Shown here: positions 46,283 to 56,073 of the stretch, in pieces | Position numbering within the stretch: the first letter of the stretch is position 1 | How the letters are laid out: each line of letters begins with the position of its first letter | Position numbers and translations under genes: made by a program | Notes under the pieces: model-generated | Told to the model about the DNA's origin: nothing | Database searches by the model: none | The model's input: only the letters and a program-made list of their open reading frames with translations | Assembly (NCBI GenBank): GCA_965221935.1 | Contig: CBDCSZ010000008.1 | Coordinates: 1 to 64,000 of the forward strand | Origin: JAPOXR01 sp965221935 | Lineage (GTDB): Bacteria; Pseudomonadota; Alphaproteobacteria; Rhodobacterales; Rhodobacteraceae | Direction: 5' to 3' | Length of the DNA stretch: 64,000 nucleotides

Positions 46283-47425
46283 CCCGCCTTAGCTCGACAT
46301 GGCACGAAGAAAAGCTCTTATCGACACTCAATTGTGTGGTCCAATATAGGCGATCCGGAGACGCTTTGCCCCCGGCTGGGTCGGCCAGCCAAAGTGAACG
46401 CGGATGGCGGCAGTTGAATCCTTACCGTGCCAGAAACAAACAATATCGTTTCCGCCTTCGGGTTCGGGGAAGGCAAATCCTTGCCGGGTGAAAGGAGAAC
46501 AGGAATGCCGAAAGATCTGAACGGCGTGACCCCTTCCGGGGGCGAGGTTAACACGCTGTGCGTCGCGTTGGAAGTGAGCGGGTCGTCCTGGGTCGTCGCG
46601 GTCGGCGGGCCCGGGGAGCCGGACAGGCAATGGCATTTCCTTAACGATTCGGCGTCATTTCCTTAATGCGGCGCGCCATTTCCGGGGCGGCTTCGCCCCT
46701 TTCCGGCAAGGTTCGGTTTCAGGTCACGCGGTCTGGTGTCGTCTCCGCTGCCACTTTCCGACGGGTTTTCCTGACCGGCGCGGGAATGACCGTCCCGGCC
46801 GCAGCCGCGCCCGGGCCGCGGGAACCGAGTTCGCCACGCGGCTCACGGCGTCGGCCAGCGCCGACGTCTGCGTCAGGATCAGCTCCTCGAGGCTGCCGGC
46901 CAGCATGGCCAGCGCGTTTGTGAAGTTCGTCCGCATCTTCGGCAGATCGCCTTCGTGCGCTTCGTCCAGCGCGGCGTCTCCGCGGTTCGTGAACAGGCGC
47001 GCCATGGCGATCAGGTTGAAGCGGGCGCAGAGCTCCTGGCGGACGCCGCGCTCGCTTCTGCCGTGGAACTCCTCCACCGCGGGGGTTGTCTTGGATATCT
47101 TGAACAGCTCCTCGATTCCCCACCGGCCATGATACAGGTCCGAGAGGTCCTTCAGGCTGTGGCGCTCCGTATCGGCGAGGGTCGTGGCGAGCACACAGCG
47201 GCTTTCTCCGATGTCGTATCGGACCAGGCGCAGGACAATCGGGGAGGCCGGCTCCGGGATGCCTGCGGCCTTCAGCCTGCGCAGGGCGTTTTTGCCCGGG
47301 GTGATCCTGACGCGGGCGTCGTCGCGGTCCCCGTCGCGGAACCTGTCGAACCCGGCTGCGGAGCTGCGCTGGATGCGGAACACCGGGTGCAGTCCCCGCG
47401 CCGTCATGTCGCGGAGCAGGACGAA

Positions 47426-48842
47426 GGTGAAGTCATAAAAGTGCTGGATAATTTGGGAGGGGCGTGTTTCCGTTGAGTTGAAGAAAACCAAGCCGGCTAA
47501 GCGCTGGCTCCAACGGAAGGACACACCCCATGGAGAAGAGATTACCCGGATCGATGCGCACGCGCGAGACCCTTTCGGAATTGATCGAGGGCCGTTTGTC
47601 GGCGCCGGACGCCCGCAGCGAGCTGGTGCGTCTGGCGACGCGTCTGATCATCGAGGAGACGCTGGAGGCGGAGAGCCGCGACGCTCTTGGCCGGGATTAC
47701 TACGAGCGCGGCGGCGATCCCCGCCGCGGCTATCGCAACGGCAACCGCACCGGGCGGATGAAGACCGCCGAAGGGGCGGTGGAATACACGGCTCCGCAGA
47801 TCGCGGGCGGCGACGAGCCGTTCAGCTCGGAGATCCGTCCGCGGCTGAAGGGCCGGAGCGAGGCGCTGGAGGATCTTGCGGTGGAGATGCTGGCTCGCGG
47901 CCTCAGCGTGCGCGACATCGAGGACGCGTTCCGCAATGACGACGGCTCGCTTCTTCTCTCCCGCACCGCGGTCTCGGAAATCGGTGAGCGGCTGTGGCAG
48001 GACTATCAGGAGTTCGCCGTCCGCGATCTTGGCGGCTATGACATCGCCTACCTGTTCGTCGACGGCATCGCGGAGCGGATCCGCCCGGGCCAGCGGCGCG
48101 AGCCGGTCCTGGCCGCCTGGGGCATGACCCGCGAAGGAAGAAAGGTTCTTCTCCATCTCATGTCGGGCTCGAAGGAGGACTATGAGACGGTTTCCGCCTT
48201 CTTCCAGGACATGCGGGGCCGCGGCCTCGGCGATCCTCTGCTGGCGGTCTGCGACGGCGCGCCCGGCATCATCAAGGCGATCGAGACCTGCTTTCCGCGT
48301 TCGGAGCGCCAGCGCTGCCTGTTCCACCGCATGAGCAATCTCGCGGCCAAGGTCTCCAGGGAGGACGCATGGCCCGAGTTCCGCGAACAGGCCCGCGCCG
48401 CGTATCAGGCGCCGTCACGGGCCATTGCCCGCGGTCTCGCCGCCGACCTGGCCCGGAAATGGGAGAACGAGTTCCCGACCGCGGTGGCCTGCTTCCAGGA
48501 TGACTTCGAGGCCTGCATCGCGCATCTGCGGATGCCGGTGAGACACCGCAAGGCGATCCGCACCACCAACCTGCTGGAGCGGCTGTTCGGCGAGGAGCGG
48601 AGACGCCTGAAGGTGATCCCCAACGCGTGGGGGGAAAAGGCGGTTCTCAAGCTGATGTTCGCGGCCATGACCCGGGCTTCGGAGAAATGGCGCCCGATCG
48701 CGGTGACCGGCTTCGAGCGGCGCCAGCTGGAGCAGGTCAGGAAGGATCTGGACGAGGAATACGAAAAGGCGAACGGGCCGCTCAACAGCCCGAAAACAGA
48801 GGCGCGCCTCTCCAAATTATCCAGCACTTTAGGGACTTGACC
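47426..48842 (+). mobile_element. IS256-family insertion sequence, 1.4 kb
   Basis: The inverted ends share TAAAGTGCTGGATAATTTGG-like sequence (left at about 47436-47456, right at about 48811-48830). It is flanked by a 9-bp duplication CAGGACGAA (47417-47425 and 48843-48851), fitting the 8-9 bp of IS256. It lies in the copy-3 DUF4338 transposase gene; excision rejoins its reading frame. Confidence 0.88.
47530..48840 (+). CDS. IS256-family (Mutator-type) transposase
   Basis: A 436-residue transposase that looks intact. The N-terminal region has ESRDALGRDYYERGGDPRRGYRNGNR and the CxRGLS-like MLARGLSVRDIEDAF. DDE residues are Asp in AYLFVDGIAERI (about residue 178), Asp in LLAVCDGAPGIIKAI (about 240) and Glu in TTNLLERLFGEERRR (about 355), with the C/D(2)H motif in RQRCLFHRMSN. 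The start is the ATG at 47530, about 105 bases inside the left end. Confidence 0.95.
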   Translation: MEKRLPGSMRTRETLSELIEGRLSAPDARSELVRLATRLIIEETLEAESRDALGRDYYERGGDPRRGYRNGNRTGRMKTAEGAVEYTAPQIAGGDEPFSSEIRPRLKGRSEALEDLAVEMLARGLSVRDIEDAFRNDDGSLLLSRTAVSEIGERLWQDYQEFAVRDLGGYDIAYLFVDGIAERIRPGQRREPVLAAWGMTREGRKVLLHLMSGSKEDYETVSAFFQDMRGRGLGDPLLAVCDGAPGIIKAIETCFPRSERQRCLFHRMSNLAAKVSREDAWPEFREQARAAYQAPSRAIARGLAADLARKWENEFPTAVACFQDDFEACIAHLRMPVRHRKAIRTTNLLERLFGEERRRLKVIPNAWGEKAVLKLMFAAMTRASEKWRPIAVTGFERRQLEQVRKDLDEEYEKANGPLNSPKTEARLSKLSSTLGT

Positions 48843-49914
48843 CAGGACGAACGAGAAGTATCCCCGGTCGAAGACCACGACATCGCCGGGCGTGAGGATG
48901 AAGTCGGCCGGCATGCGGCTGCCGAGGCGGTAAAGACAGGACAGCAGCCCCTGCGGATAGCGGGAGCCGCCGTTCGGGAGCGGGTATCCGGCCTCGGCGA
49001 GCGGCCGCGGCAGGTTGATTTTGGAGCCGTCGACGGCGAAGGTCCGGTGTCCGTTCCAGTCCGGGCCGCGCGTGTCGCGGGCGAGGATCCCGCGGTGCGG
49101 GTCGCGGAACACGTCCTCGTGCACGCGGGCGCGGGCCTTGCCGATGGAGGAGATGGCGACCGGCTCCGGCTGCGGCAGCGCGACGCCGAGGCGGCGGCAC
49201 TGGTCCCACAGCTCGGCGGTCACGGCGGCGCAGCCTTTCTGTCCGCGCGACAGCGCCAGGCGGAACACGAACAGCATCACGATCAGGGTGTTCAGCGTCC
49301 GGCGCCGCTTCATCCATGTTTCGTCGCGGCGCGCGGCGATGGCGGCGGCCGCGTCGGCGATCCGGGACCACATCGCGGCGAAGCCGTCGTCAAAGGCGGC
49401 GGGAGAGCGGCGTTTCGGCCGCGGCCCGGGTGTCGTCTCCCCCTTGAGGACCGCGCGGAACTCCGGGTCCAGCGGCCGGACCAGAATCTCCTTGGCCGGC
49501 TTGGCGCCGCGCCCGCTGCGCTTTCCGGCCGTCATGCCGATCTGCTGCCAGTTGGCGGCCTTGTGGCAGGCGCCGTCGAAGCGGGTCGGATCGATGAAGG
49601 TCTCGCAGAGGACCGGGCGGCAGCCGTGGTTCGCCTCCCAGCGTTCCGCAAGCCCGCGCAGGGCCAGCGCCAGCGCCTTCGACGCCAGATTGTCGACGCG
49701 GACCCGCGGCAGGACCAGAAAGCGATGGAGTGGACGCCCCCGATCTGCGGCGTCATGATGCGCCAGAATAAGAACGCACGCTTGTGTGCGTCTGAAACGC
49801 GAAAGGAAGCGATGGAGTGGACGCCCCCGATCTGCGGCGTCACAGTGCGCCAGAGAAAACGCCAGACGAGCTGCGCGTTAAAACAGAGAGGAGACGTCCA
49901 TGGAGAAGGTTAGC

Positions 49915-52023
49915 CCATCTTTAACATTGTAGTGCGTAACGCGTTGATTTCAAACGGGTAAAAAATCCGAATGGCACTACAATCCGGAGAGGCGGCCGTT
50001 TCGGGCCGCCGCCACGAATTGCCGGAATCGGTTCAGACGATGGTCTTGGCGAGGTTCCTGGGCGGCGGCGCGAGGCCCATCGCCCGGTAGATCTCCGCCT
50101 GTTCGGGGGAGGCGGATGCGGTCTTGCGGACATGCAGGGTCCTGCCGTCACGGCGCCTGAAGCTGGTTGTCGTGCGCTGCAGTGTCGCAAGCGTCTGGCG
50201 CGCCGTCGTCCAGCTGTCGTGGATGTTTGCCGCTTTCATGGGTCTGCGCAGTGTCTGGACTGCCTGATAGGCGAGGACTGAGATGAACAGGTGAGCGTCG
50301 GCGCGCCCCTGTTTGTGATGGAAGATCGGACGCAGGCCGAGCTCGGATTTCAACGAGCGGAACACGGCTTCGGCGTCGGTGAGGGTCGCGTAGGTCTGCC
50401 ACATGGTCTCTGCCGGCCAGTCGAGGATGTTGCTGCGCAGACAGCAGACCCCGGGGTGGGTCAGCATGGAATTGTCGGCGGGATTGAGGTTCCAGGTGAT
50501 GGCTGTTGCCTTGGTTCCGGCGCTGTCGGGGGTGACGGTGATCTCGTAATGCCGGGCGACCCGCGCGTTTTCCTTTGCAAGCCGCCCGATCCGGCGCTGG
50601 ATGTCGTCAAGCTTCTTGCGGGTCCTGGGGCGGGAGAGACCGTCATGCAGTTTCTTCAGGCCGTCTTCGAGACGTGTCCTGAAACGATTGATGATGCCGC
50701 GTTCCTTTTCCGCCCGGGCTTCGGAAAGGCGCCGCAGCCAGGACTCCCTGTATTCCGTGCCGTCCTCTTCCCCGCGGGTGACGGATTCCTTGTAGATGGC
50801 GACCTTGTCGCATGACGCGGTCGTGATTGCCCTGGCCTCGTCGGAATCGAAGACCCGCTTGGTGGTGCGTGAGACCACGGGACAGCGATAGGCGCCGGCG
50901 CGCAGCCACCGCAGGTTGTCCTCGGTCGCGATGCCGCCGTCCATGATGACGACCGCGCCTTCCGGAGCGCCGAGGCTGGTGAGCATGTGCGTGAGTGTCC
51001 TGTGTTCGGTGACATTGCCGGCAAACACCCGGCTGCGCCGGACAAAGCCGCTGGCATCGAGAACCAGGCCAAGCGAAAGCAGCGGGCAGTCGCTGCGCCG
51101 TTCCTTCGAATGCCCGCGCCGCGCCTTGGGCTGGATTGGCGCCCGGCCTTCATAGAACGTGTTGGTGAGATCGCACAGCGCGATCGTCGGCTTGAGGTCG
51201 AACAGGGACCGGGCCCGGGCGAAGAGGTGATCCTCGATGCTGTCCTGATGGGCAAGGAGCAGATCCGAGGCGCGGTAGAGCGCCATGTCGCTCAGAGCGC
51301 CGAAATCGATCCCGAGCATCTCGCCGAGGGCGCTGTGCCGGCGCAGCCAGAAGTTGGTCGCCCGCTCCGAGTTCGGCGCGGCCATGCGCGCGACAATGGC
51401 CGCCAGGGCGCAGCAGCGCTGGCGGCGGTTGAAACCGAGACCGTCGAACAAATGCCGGCAGGCCGAGACCGGACAGCGCCTCGAGCCCGGCATGCTCGAC
51501 ACCGACCGAGCGCCCGTCGCTGTCGCTGGCGGAATTGACATCAACACTCTGCCAGTCCCGCTTCGCGCCTTCCCCGCCGCTGTCTTTCCCGCGGCCAATC
51601 AGCAGGGCGGAGATTCTGCGGGCCTCGGCCTCGATCCCCGGATCGGGATCGGCGAGGCCGAGGGCGGTCTGTCCGGTGAGATGATCCGAGATGCGTCGGC
51701 ACAGGTCCGGCCAGTGCCCGCGCCCGATTGCAAAATGGCGCCCGAGATTGAGAAGGGTGCGCTGACGGATCCTGTCCCCCTCGCGGCGGTTCTCGACCAG
51801 GCGGAAGGTGATTTGGTCGCTGCCGTCGCTGGCGGCGCCGGTCTTGGTCTGTCGAATGAACATGCGGCAGCTATAGCAAAAGGAATCCCCCGCCGCAAGG
51901 CATTACTCAAAAAACATGGCACTACAAACGATTCCTGAAACATCAAATCACAATAAATCAATGAGTTGCGAATCGAACACCGTCAAATCGACCTCAAATC
52001 CAACGCAGAAATGTTAAAGATGG
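49915..52023 (-). mobile_element. IS1634-type insertion sequence, 2.1 kb
   Basis: The terminal inverted repeats begin CCATCTTTAACATT at both ends. A 6-bp duplication GTTAGC (49909-49914 and 52024-52029) flanks the element, in line with 5-6 bp for IS1634. It is the innermost element of the nest, so the most recent insertion there. Confidence 0.92.
50033..51863 (-). pseudogene. IS1634-family transposase, one frameshift
   Basis: The N-terminal frame from 51863 has MFIRQTKTGAASDGSDQITF, LVENRREGDRIRQRTLLNLG and VGVEHAGLEALSGLGLPA, as expected for IS1634 transposases. At about 51455 the frame shifts and the rest (DGLGFNRRQRCCALAAIVAR, LCDLTNTFYEG, VVIMDGGIATEDNLRWL, the catalytic Glu region in LRSNILDWPAETMWQTYATL with TDAEAVFRSLKSELGLRP) runs to 50033. 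About 610 residues when joined. A single base change separates it from an intact gene. Programmed frameshifting is conceivable but not typical here. Confidence 0.85.
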
Positions 52024-53036
52024 GTTAGCATAGTCGGTGTCGACATTTCAAAGAGGGTTTTTCAATTGCACGGATCGACGGCCTGCGGCAGGCCGGTTTT
52101 TGTGAAGAAGCTGGGGCGGAGCGGGTTCCTGCCGTTTCTGGAGGATCTGCCGCCGTGCCTGGTTGTGATGGAGGCCTGCGGCGGCGCCCACCACTGGGGC
52201 CGGCGGATCATTGGGCTCGGCCATGAGTGCAGGCTGATCCCGCCGGTGTATGTGAAGCCGTTCGTCAAGCGGCAGAAGAGCGACGCGAACGACGCGGCGG
52301 CGATCGTGGAGGCGGCGCAGCGGCCGAGCATGCGGTTCGTGGCGGTGAAGCCGGAAGCGGCCCAGGCCGACGCGATGCTGTTCCGGACCCGCGCTCTTTT
52401 CGTGCGGCAGCGCACGCAGACCGTGAACGCGCTGCGCGGCCATCTCGCGGAGTTCGGCCTGGTGTCGGCCCGCGGCGTGGCAAATGTGGAGGCTCTGAAA
52501 GCCGAGCTGGAGAAGGCCGCCGAAGGGGTTCCGGAGCTGGTTCAGCAGTCCGCGGAGATGCTGTTTGGCCAGATCGACGCGCTGAACGGGCGGATCGCGG
52601 AGCTGGACCGCGAGCTGAAGCGCCGCTCGCGGGAGCGGGAGGACATCCGGAACCTGATGACAATCCCCGGGGTCGGGCCGATCAGCGCGATGGCGGTGCA
52701 CGCGTTCGCGCCGCCGATGGGGAGCTTCCGCAGCGGCAGGGACTTCGCCGCCTGGACGGGCCTGACCCCGCGTCAGCATTCGACCGCCGGCCGGCAGAGG
52801 CTCGGGCGGATCACGAAGATGGGGCAGCGCGACATCAGGAGCCTGCTGGTTCAGGGGGCGGTCGCCGTGCTGCGTCATCAGAGAGGCCGGGAGGAGATCG
52901 CGGACCCCTGGCTGCGGAGGATGATTGAGGAGAAGCCGTTCAAGGTGGCCGCGGTCGCCCTGGCGAACAGGATGGCCCGGACCGTGTGGGCGCTTTCGGT
53001 GAAAAACGAAGTCTGGCGGCCAAGGGCGGCGTGACG

Positions 53037-53356
53037 GCTGCTTGGAAAGAAAAAAGAGGAAACTGAGGAAGGAGAGAATTCGGGGCCGGGGCCCGGGTGA
53101 CCGGGCGGGCGGCCTCCGGACTGTGCGCCGGGAGCGAAGGACAGCGCAGGGGCAAGAGTCGGACAGACGGGGCCGGAAAAACCAGACATGGACGCAGGGC
53201 TTCGAGCCCGGGTAAGCGATTTGGATCCGGTCCGCGAACACCATGCGGGCCCGCGGCCGAAAGCGCCGCATCTCAGAGGCCGGACATACGACAGCGCCCG
53301 GCGCAGGCTTCCTGCATTGCCGAGATTCCCGGTTGCGCTCAGGGGGGCGTCCACAT
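53037..53356 (+). ncRNA. Candidate bridge RNA (seekRNA) region of IS110 element A
   Basis: About 320 bases between the transposase stop and the right end without protein frame. It is strongly conserved with the equivalent region of element B at 54377-54701 (shared blocks include CTGTGCGCCGGGAGCGAAGG and TTTGGATCCGGTCCGCGAAC). In IS1111-type elements the non-coding RNA that bridges donor and target DNA lies downstream of the recombinase. The start, end and guide loops are not determined here. The conservation is partly due to recent common origin. Confidence 0.4.
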
Positions 53357-53362
53357 ACGTCC

Positions 53363-54374
53363 ATGGAAAAGGTCAGCATAGTCGGTGTCGACATTTCAAA
53401 GAGGGTTTTTCAATTGCACGGATCGACGGCTTCCGGCCGGCCGGTTTTTGCAGTCGCGGCGCGGGTTCCTGCCGTTCCTCGAGGATCTGCCGCCGTGCCT
53501 GGTGGTGATGGAGGCGTGCGGCGGCGCTCACCACTGGGGCCGTCAGATCATCGCCAAGGGACATGAGTGCAGGCTGATCCCGCCGGTGTATGTGAAGCCC
53601 TTCGTCAAGCGGCAGAAGAGCGACGCGAACGACGCGGCGGCGATCGTGGAGGCGGCGCAGCGGCCGACCATGCGGTTCGTGGCGGTGAAGCCGGAAGCGG
53701 CCCAGGCCGACGCGATGCTGTTCCGGACCCGCGCTCTTTTCGTGCGGCAGCGCACGCAGACCGTGAACGCTCTGCGCGGCCATCTGGCGGAGTTCGGCCT
53801 GGTGTCGGCCCGCGGCGTGGCCAATGTGGAGGCTCTGAGAGCCGAGCTGGAGAAGGCCGCCGAAGGGGTTCCGGAGCTGGTTCGGCAGTCCGCGGAGATG
53901 CTGTTTGAGCAGATCGACGCCCTGAGCGGGCGGATCGCGGAGCTGGACCGCGGGCTGAAGCGGCGCTCGCGGGAGCGGGAGGACATCCGGAACCTGATGA
54001 CAATCCCCGGGATCGGGCCGGTCTGCGCGATGGCGGTGCACGCGTTCGCGCCGCCGATGGAGAGCTTCAGACGCGGCAGGGACTTCGCCGCCTGGACGGG
54101 CCTGACGCCGCGTCAGCATTCGACCGCCGGTCGGCAGAGGCTCGGGCGGATCACGAAGATGGGGCAGCGCGACATCAGGAGCCTGCCGGTTCAAGGGGCG
54201 GTCGCCGTGCTGCGGCACAGGAGGGGCCGTGAGATCGCGGATCCTTGGCTGCGGAGGATGGTCGAGGAGAAGCCGTTCAAGGTGGCCGCGGTGGCCCTGG
54301 CGAACAAGATGGCCCGGATCATCTGGGCGCTTTCCGTGCGGAGCGACACTTACCGGGCTGGCGCGGCGTCTTGA
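53363..54374 (+). pseudogene. IS110-family transposase B, frameshifted
   Basis: Begins MEKVSIVGVDISKRVFQLHGS and continues to GRPVFA. An 8-base deletion relative to copy A at about 53450 then throws the frame. The body (RRGFLPFLEDLPPCLVVMEA, KSDANDAAAIVEAAQRPTM, MTIPGIGPVCAMAVHAF, AWTGLTPRQHSTAGR) is in another frame to the stop at 54374. A start at 53385 gives a long product, but it would lack the first catalytic Asp. About 90 percent similar by eye to copy A. Confidence 0.88.
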
Positions 54375-54376
54375 CG

Positions 54377-54701
54377 GCTGCCTGGAGAGAAAGAGGAAAC
54401 TGAGGAAGGAGAGAATTCGGGACGGCCGCCGCGCCCTCCGGGGCGTGATCCGGCGGCCCCCGGACTGTGCGCCGGGAGCGAAGGACAGCGCAGGGGCAAG
54501 AGTCGGAAAGACGGGGCCGGAAGAACCAGGAACAGCCGCAGGGCTTCGAGCCCGCGAAAGCGATTTGGATCCGGTCCGCGAACACCATGCGGGCCCGCGG
54601 CCGACAGCGCCGCATCTGAGAGGCCGGACATACGACAGCGCCCGACTGCAGGCTTCCTGTGTTTCTGAAATTCCCGGTTGCGCTCAGGGGGGCGTCCACA
54701 T
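54377..54701 (+). ncRNA. Candidate bridge RNA (seekRNA) region of IS110 element B
   Basis: The counterpart of 53037-53356, same order of conserved blocks, with a roughly 20-base longer GC-rich segment near 54420-54460 and scattered substitutions. It directly precedes the right-end inverted repeat. Same reasoning and limits as for element A. Confidence 0.4.
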
Positions 54702-55498
54702 ACGGCTGTTCGACACCGCAAGGTGCAGGCGGCGGCCGGGGACAGCCGAGATAGTGGTATCTGTCGACGAGCGCTTTCCACAGGGCGGTGTCCTCCGGCG
54801 ACGCCGCCTCCTCCAGGGCCAGGGGCTCCAGGGCCGCGAGACCGCAGGCGATCTCCGGCTGCGGGTTGGACGCCCGCACATGGACAATCGGCCTGGGCGG
54901 CGGTTTCGCGGCCGTGCCGCGCGGCGCCGGCAGGGTCAGGATCCCGCACTCCTCAAGGCGCTCGAGAACACGCAGGCACGCCGAAACGCGGTATTCCCCT
55001 TTCGGCGTGGTCCAGTTCAGGTGCTCGCAGATGGTCTTCGACAGCTCGCTGCGGCTGTCGTTCGGGAGCATCGCGACGGTCTCCGCAATGTCGGCGATCT
55101 GCCGCCGCGTGAAGCGCCGGCCGAAAAAGGCGGTGGACTTGAGGGCCTCGATTCGCGGATCCATGGCAGCGCGCTCCCGGCGGGACAGTCTGATTCGAGC
55201 CTAAAATGCCGCGGCAGTGAAGCCGTGTCAACCCCGAAAGCCGAAAAAAACGGCGCAGACGGAAAAAGAGCGTGGAATCAGATGACTGCCGCCGCGGACA
55301 GAGCGGCGTCAAAATCACGGCGGCCTAATGAAATGCCATTGGCCGGACAGGGTCGGGATGCACAAGCTGGAGCCGGCTGACACAGGAGGTCTTCTGGAGA
55401 AAATCGCGAAGACCCGCGCCGGAGCTGGAGGTGTCAGTGCCGGATGAATACTCCCCAAAAGCGCCGAAGTAAAAATTCCCAGTTTCAGAGCTGATGGA

Positions 55499-55528
55499 TT
55501 GATCCGGTGGACATGTCCACCGGATCAA
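55499..55528. repeat. Perfect 30-base palindrome
   Basis: TTGATCCGGTGGACA is followed directly by its reverse complement TGTCCACCGGATCAA, then AAAA. There is no loop, so a DNA-level site for a dimeric protein or a cruciform is more likely than an RNA terminator, although the hairpin would be stable in RNA. It lies between two transposase remnants. No second copy was seen in the window. Confidence 0.6.
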
Positions 55529-55616
55529 AAATCGGCAGAAGTGTCACCTGAACAATAGGCCGTATGGAGGCATTGAGCAGGTGATAAGACTGAGGAATGT
55601 TGTCGTGATTCACGAA

Positions 55617-55843
55617 GATGGGGCGCCGCGAAGGCCAAGGCGGCCTCAAAGAAAACGCCTGACGGCCTCCCCGCGCACAGCTTCTCCACGCTTCTGGCCG
55701 ATCTCGGCACGCTGACGCTGAACGAGGTCACCCTGCCGGGGACTCCGGACCATGCCCCTCCGCTGCTGGCGGAGCCGACCAGGCTGCAGGCGCGGGCCCT
55801 GAAGCTGCTGGAAATCAAACCGGACGCGGCTGTTGCCATGTGA
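55617..55843 (+). pseudogene. Transposase C-terminal remnant (IS1634-like)
   Basis: A frame reading AHSFSTLLADLGTLTLNEV and LLAEPTRLQARALKLLEI ends with TGA at about 55841-55843. The pattern (a LLADL-x-T helix, then a PT-x-x-Q-x-x-A-x-x-LL tail) is the C-terminus of IS1634-type transposases as I know them. It is not from the IS1634-type copy at 49915-52023, whose C-terminus differs. The N-terminal part is absent. Confidence 0.45.
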
Positions 55844-56073
55844 ATGGCAGGCTGGAAGTGCCTAAATCGGTCGTAACCCGCTGCTATTGCAGGGAAAATC
55901 CGTTTGGACCCTGCCTGAAGTTCCGACTAAACGATGGGTGTCAGCGCTGCAAAAGAATGAATCAAACAACCTGCGATCCAACCAGGCATAGCCACGCAGT
56001 TTCGTTGATGCTTCACATTGAGAAAACCGGCTTGTATGCGATCAAACAAAGGTGGATCAAGTGTGCAGGTCGA

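Larger units (their letters stand above)
49900..53034 (+). pseudogene. IS110-family transposase A, interrupted after codon 5
   Basis: The frame reads MEKVS, then the IS1634-type element, then IVGVDISKRVFQLHGST after excision with one GTTAGC copy. The RuvC-like DEDD residues are present: Asp in VGVDIS, Glu in VVMEACGGAHHWGR, and Asp pair in KSDANDAAAI. The C-terminal domain includes MTIPGVGPISAMAVHAF, where the serine-containing AWTGLTPRQHSTAGR region supplies the second active site. About 340 residues in the restored form. Apart from the insertion this copy seems undamaged and would be the functional reference for this IS. Confidence 0.9.
49812..53359 (+). mobile_element. IS110-family (IS1111-type) element A, split by an IS1634-type element
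   Basis: The left end repeats about 45 bases of element B's left end (direct repeats at about 49725-49770 and 49812-49857, both carrying GTGGACGCCCCC). The right end at 53341-53359 carries the inverse, GGGGGCGTCCAC. Its transposase ATG is at 49900, and an IS1634-type element is inserted five codons later. No target duplication is expected or seen. Confidence 0.75.
49725..54704 (+). mobile_element. IS110-family (IS1111-type) element B, split by element A
   Basis: The left end (49725-49811) contains GTGGACGCCCCC and the right end GGGGGCGTCCAC (about 54689-54699), sub-terminal inverted repeats as in IS1111-type elements. The flanks join without duplication (AGAAAGCG then GCTGTTCG) to restore the DUF4338 transposase sequence, as expected for IS110 recombinases. 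Element A interrupts B between its left end and its transposase start at 53363. Confidence 0.75.
46724..55164 (-). pseudogene. DUF4338/IS4-family transposase, split into three pieces
   Basis: N-terminal piece 55164 to about 54705: starts MDPRIEALKSTAFFGRR and reads to LVDRYHYLGCPRP. It then has an internal deletion of some 50 codons relative to copy 2 and breaks at the IS110 boundary. Middle piece about 49724-48843: FLVLPRVRVDNLASK, CETFIDPTRFDGACHKAANW, FAVDGSKINLPRP, VVFDRGYFSFVL. C-terminal piece 47425-46724: RDMTARGLHPVFRIQ, then YHGRWGIEELFKISK and the arginine-rich tail. The catalytic residues survive on separate pieces, so the gene is dead. Also missing near the middle is a short stretch before LTPGDVVVF. 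Confidence 0.9.
46628..55341 (-). mobile_element. IS4-type element with DUF4338 transposase, copy 3, carrying four nested IS elements
   Basis: Both ends match copy 2: the transposase-distal end at 46628 begins CAATGGCATTTCCTTAAC, and the start-side end at 55341 reads inward CAATGGCATTTCATTAGG. A perfect 10-bp duplication GCCGGACAGG flanks it (46618-46627 and 55342-55351), so the 8.7-kb block behaves as one insertion that later received others. Those are an IS256 element (47426-48842), an IS110 element B (49725-54704), IS110 element A inside B (49812-53359) and an IS1634-type element inside A (49915-52023). Confidence 0.93.
46505..55447 (+). pseudogene. IS110-like transposase remnant, interrupted by the IS stack
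   Basis: 46505-46627 encodes MPKDLNGVTPSGGEVNTL then CVALEVSGSSWVVAVGG, the N-terminal RuvC-like strand pattern of a group of IS110-family proteins. After the whole 46628-55341 element and its duplicated GCCGGACAGG, the frame resumes at 55352 with VGMHKLEPADTGGLLEKIAK and ends at TGA 55445-55447. A reasonable gaaaggag site precedes the ATG. The rest of the transposase is missing, so this was already a fragment. The family call rests on a short stretch. Confidence 0.6.

Noticed and set aside
46283..46504. Possible riboswitch or terminator after the MalK-type gene.
   Set aside because: No convincing hairpin with a T-run or known aptamer core could be drawn by eye.
49725..49857. Direct repeats as a possible CRISPR array.
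   Set aside because: Only two units, of about 45 bases and containing IS110 end sequences. They are tandem IS left ends. No CRISPR array or cas gene was seen in the window.
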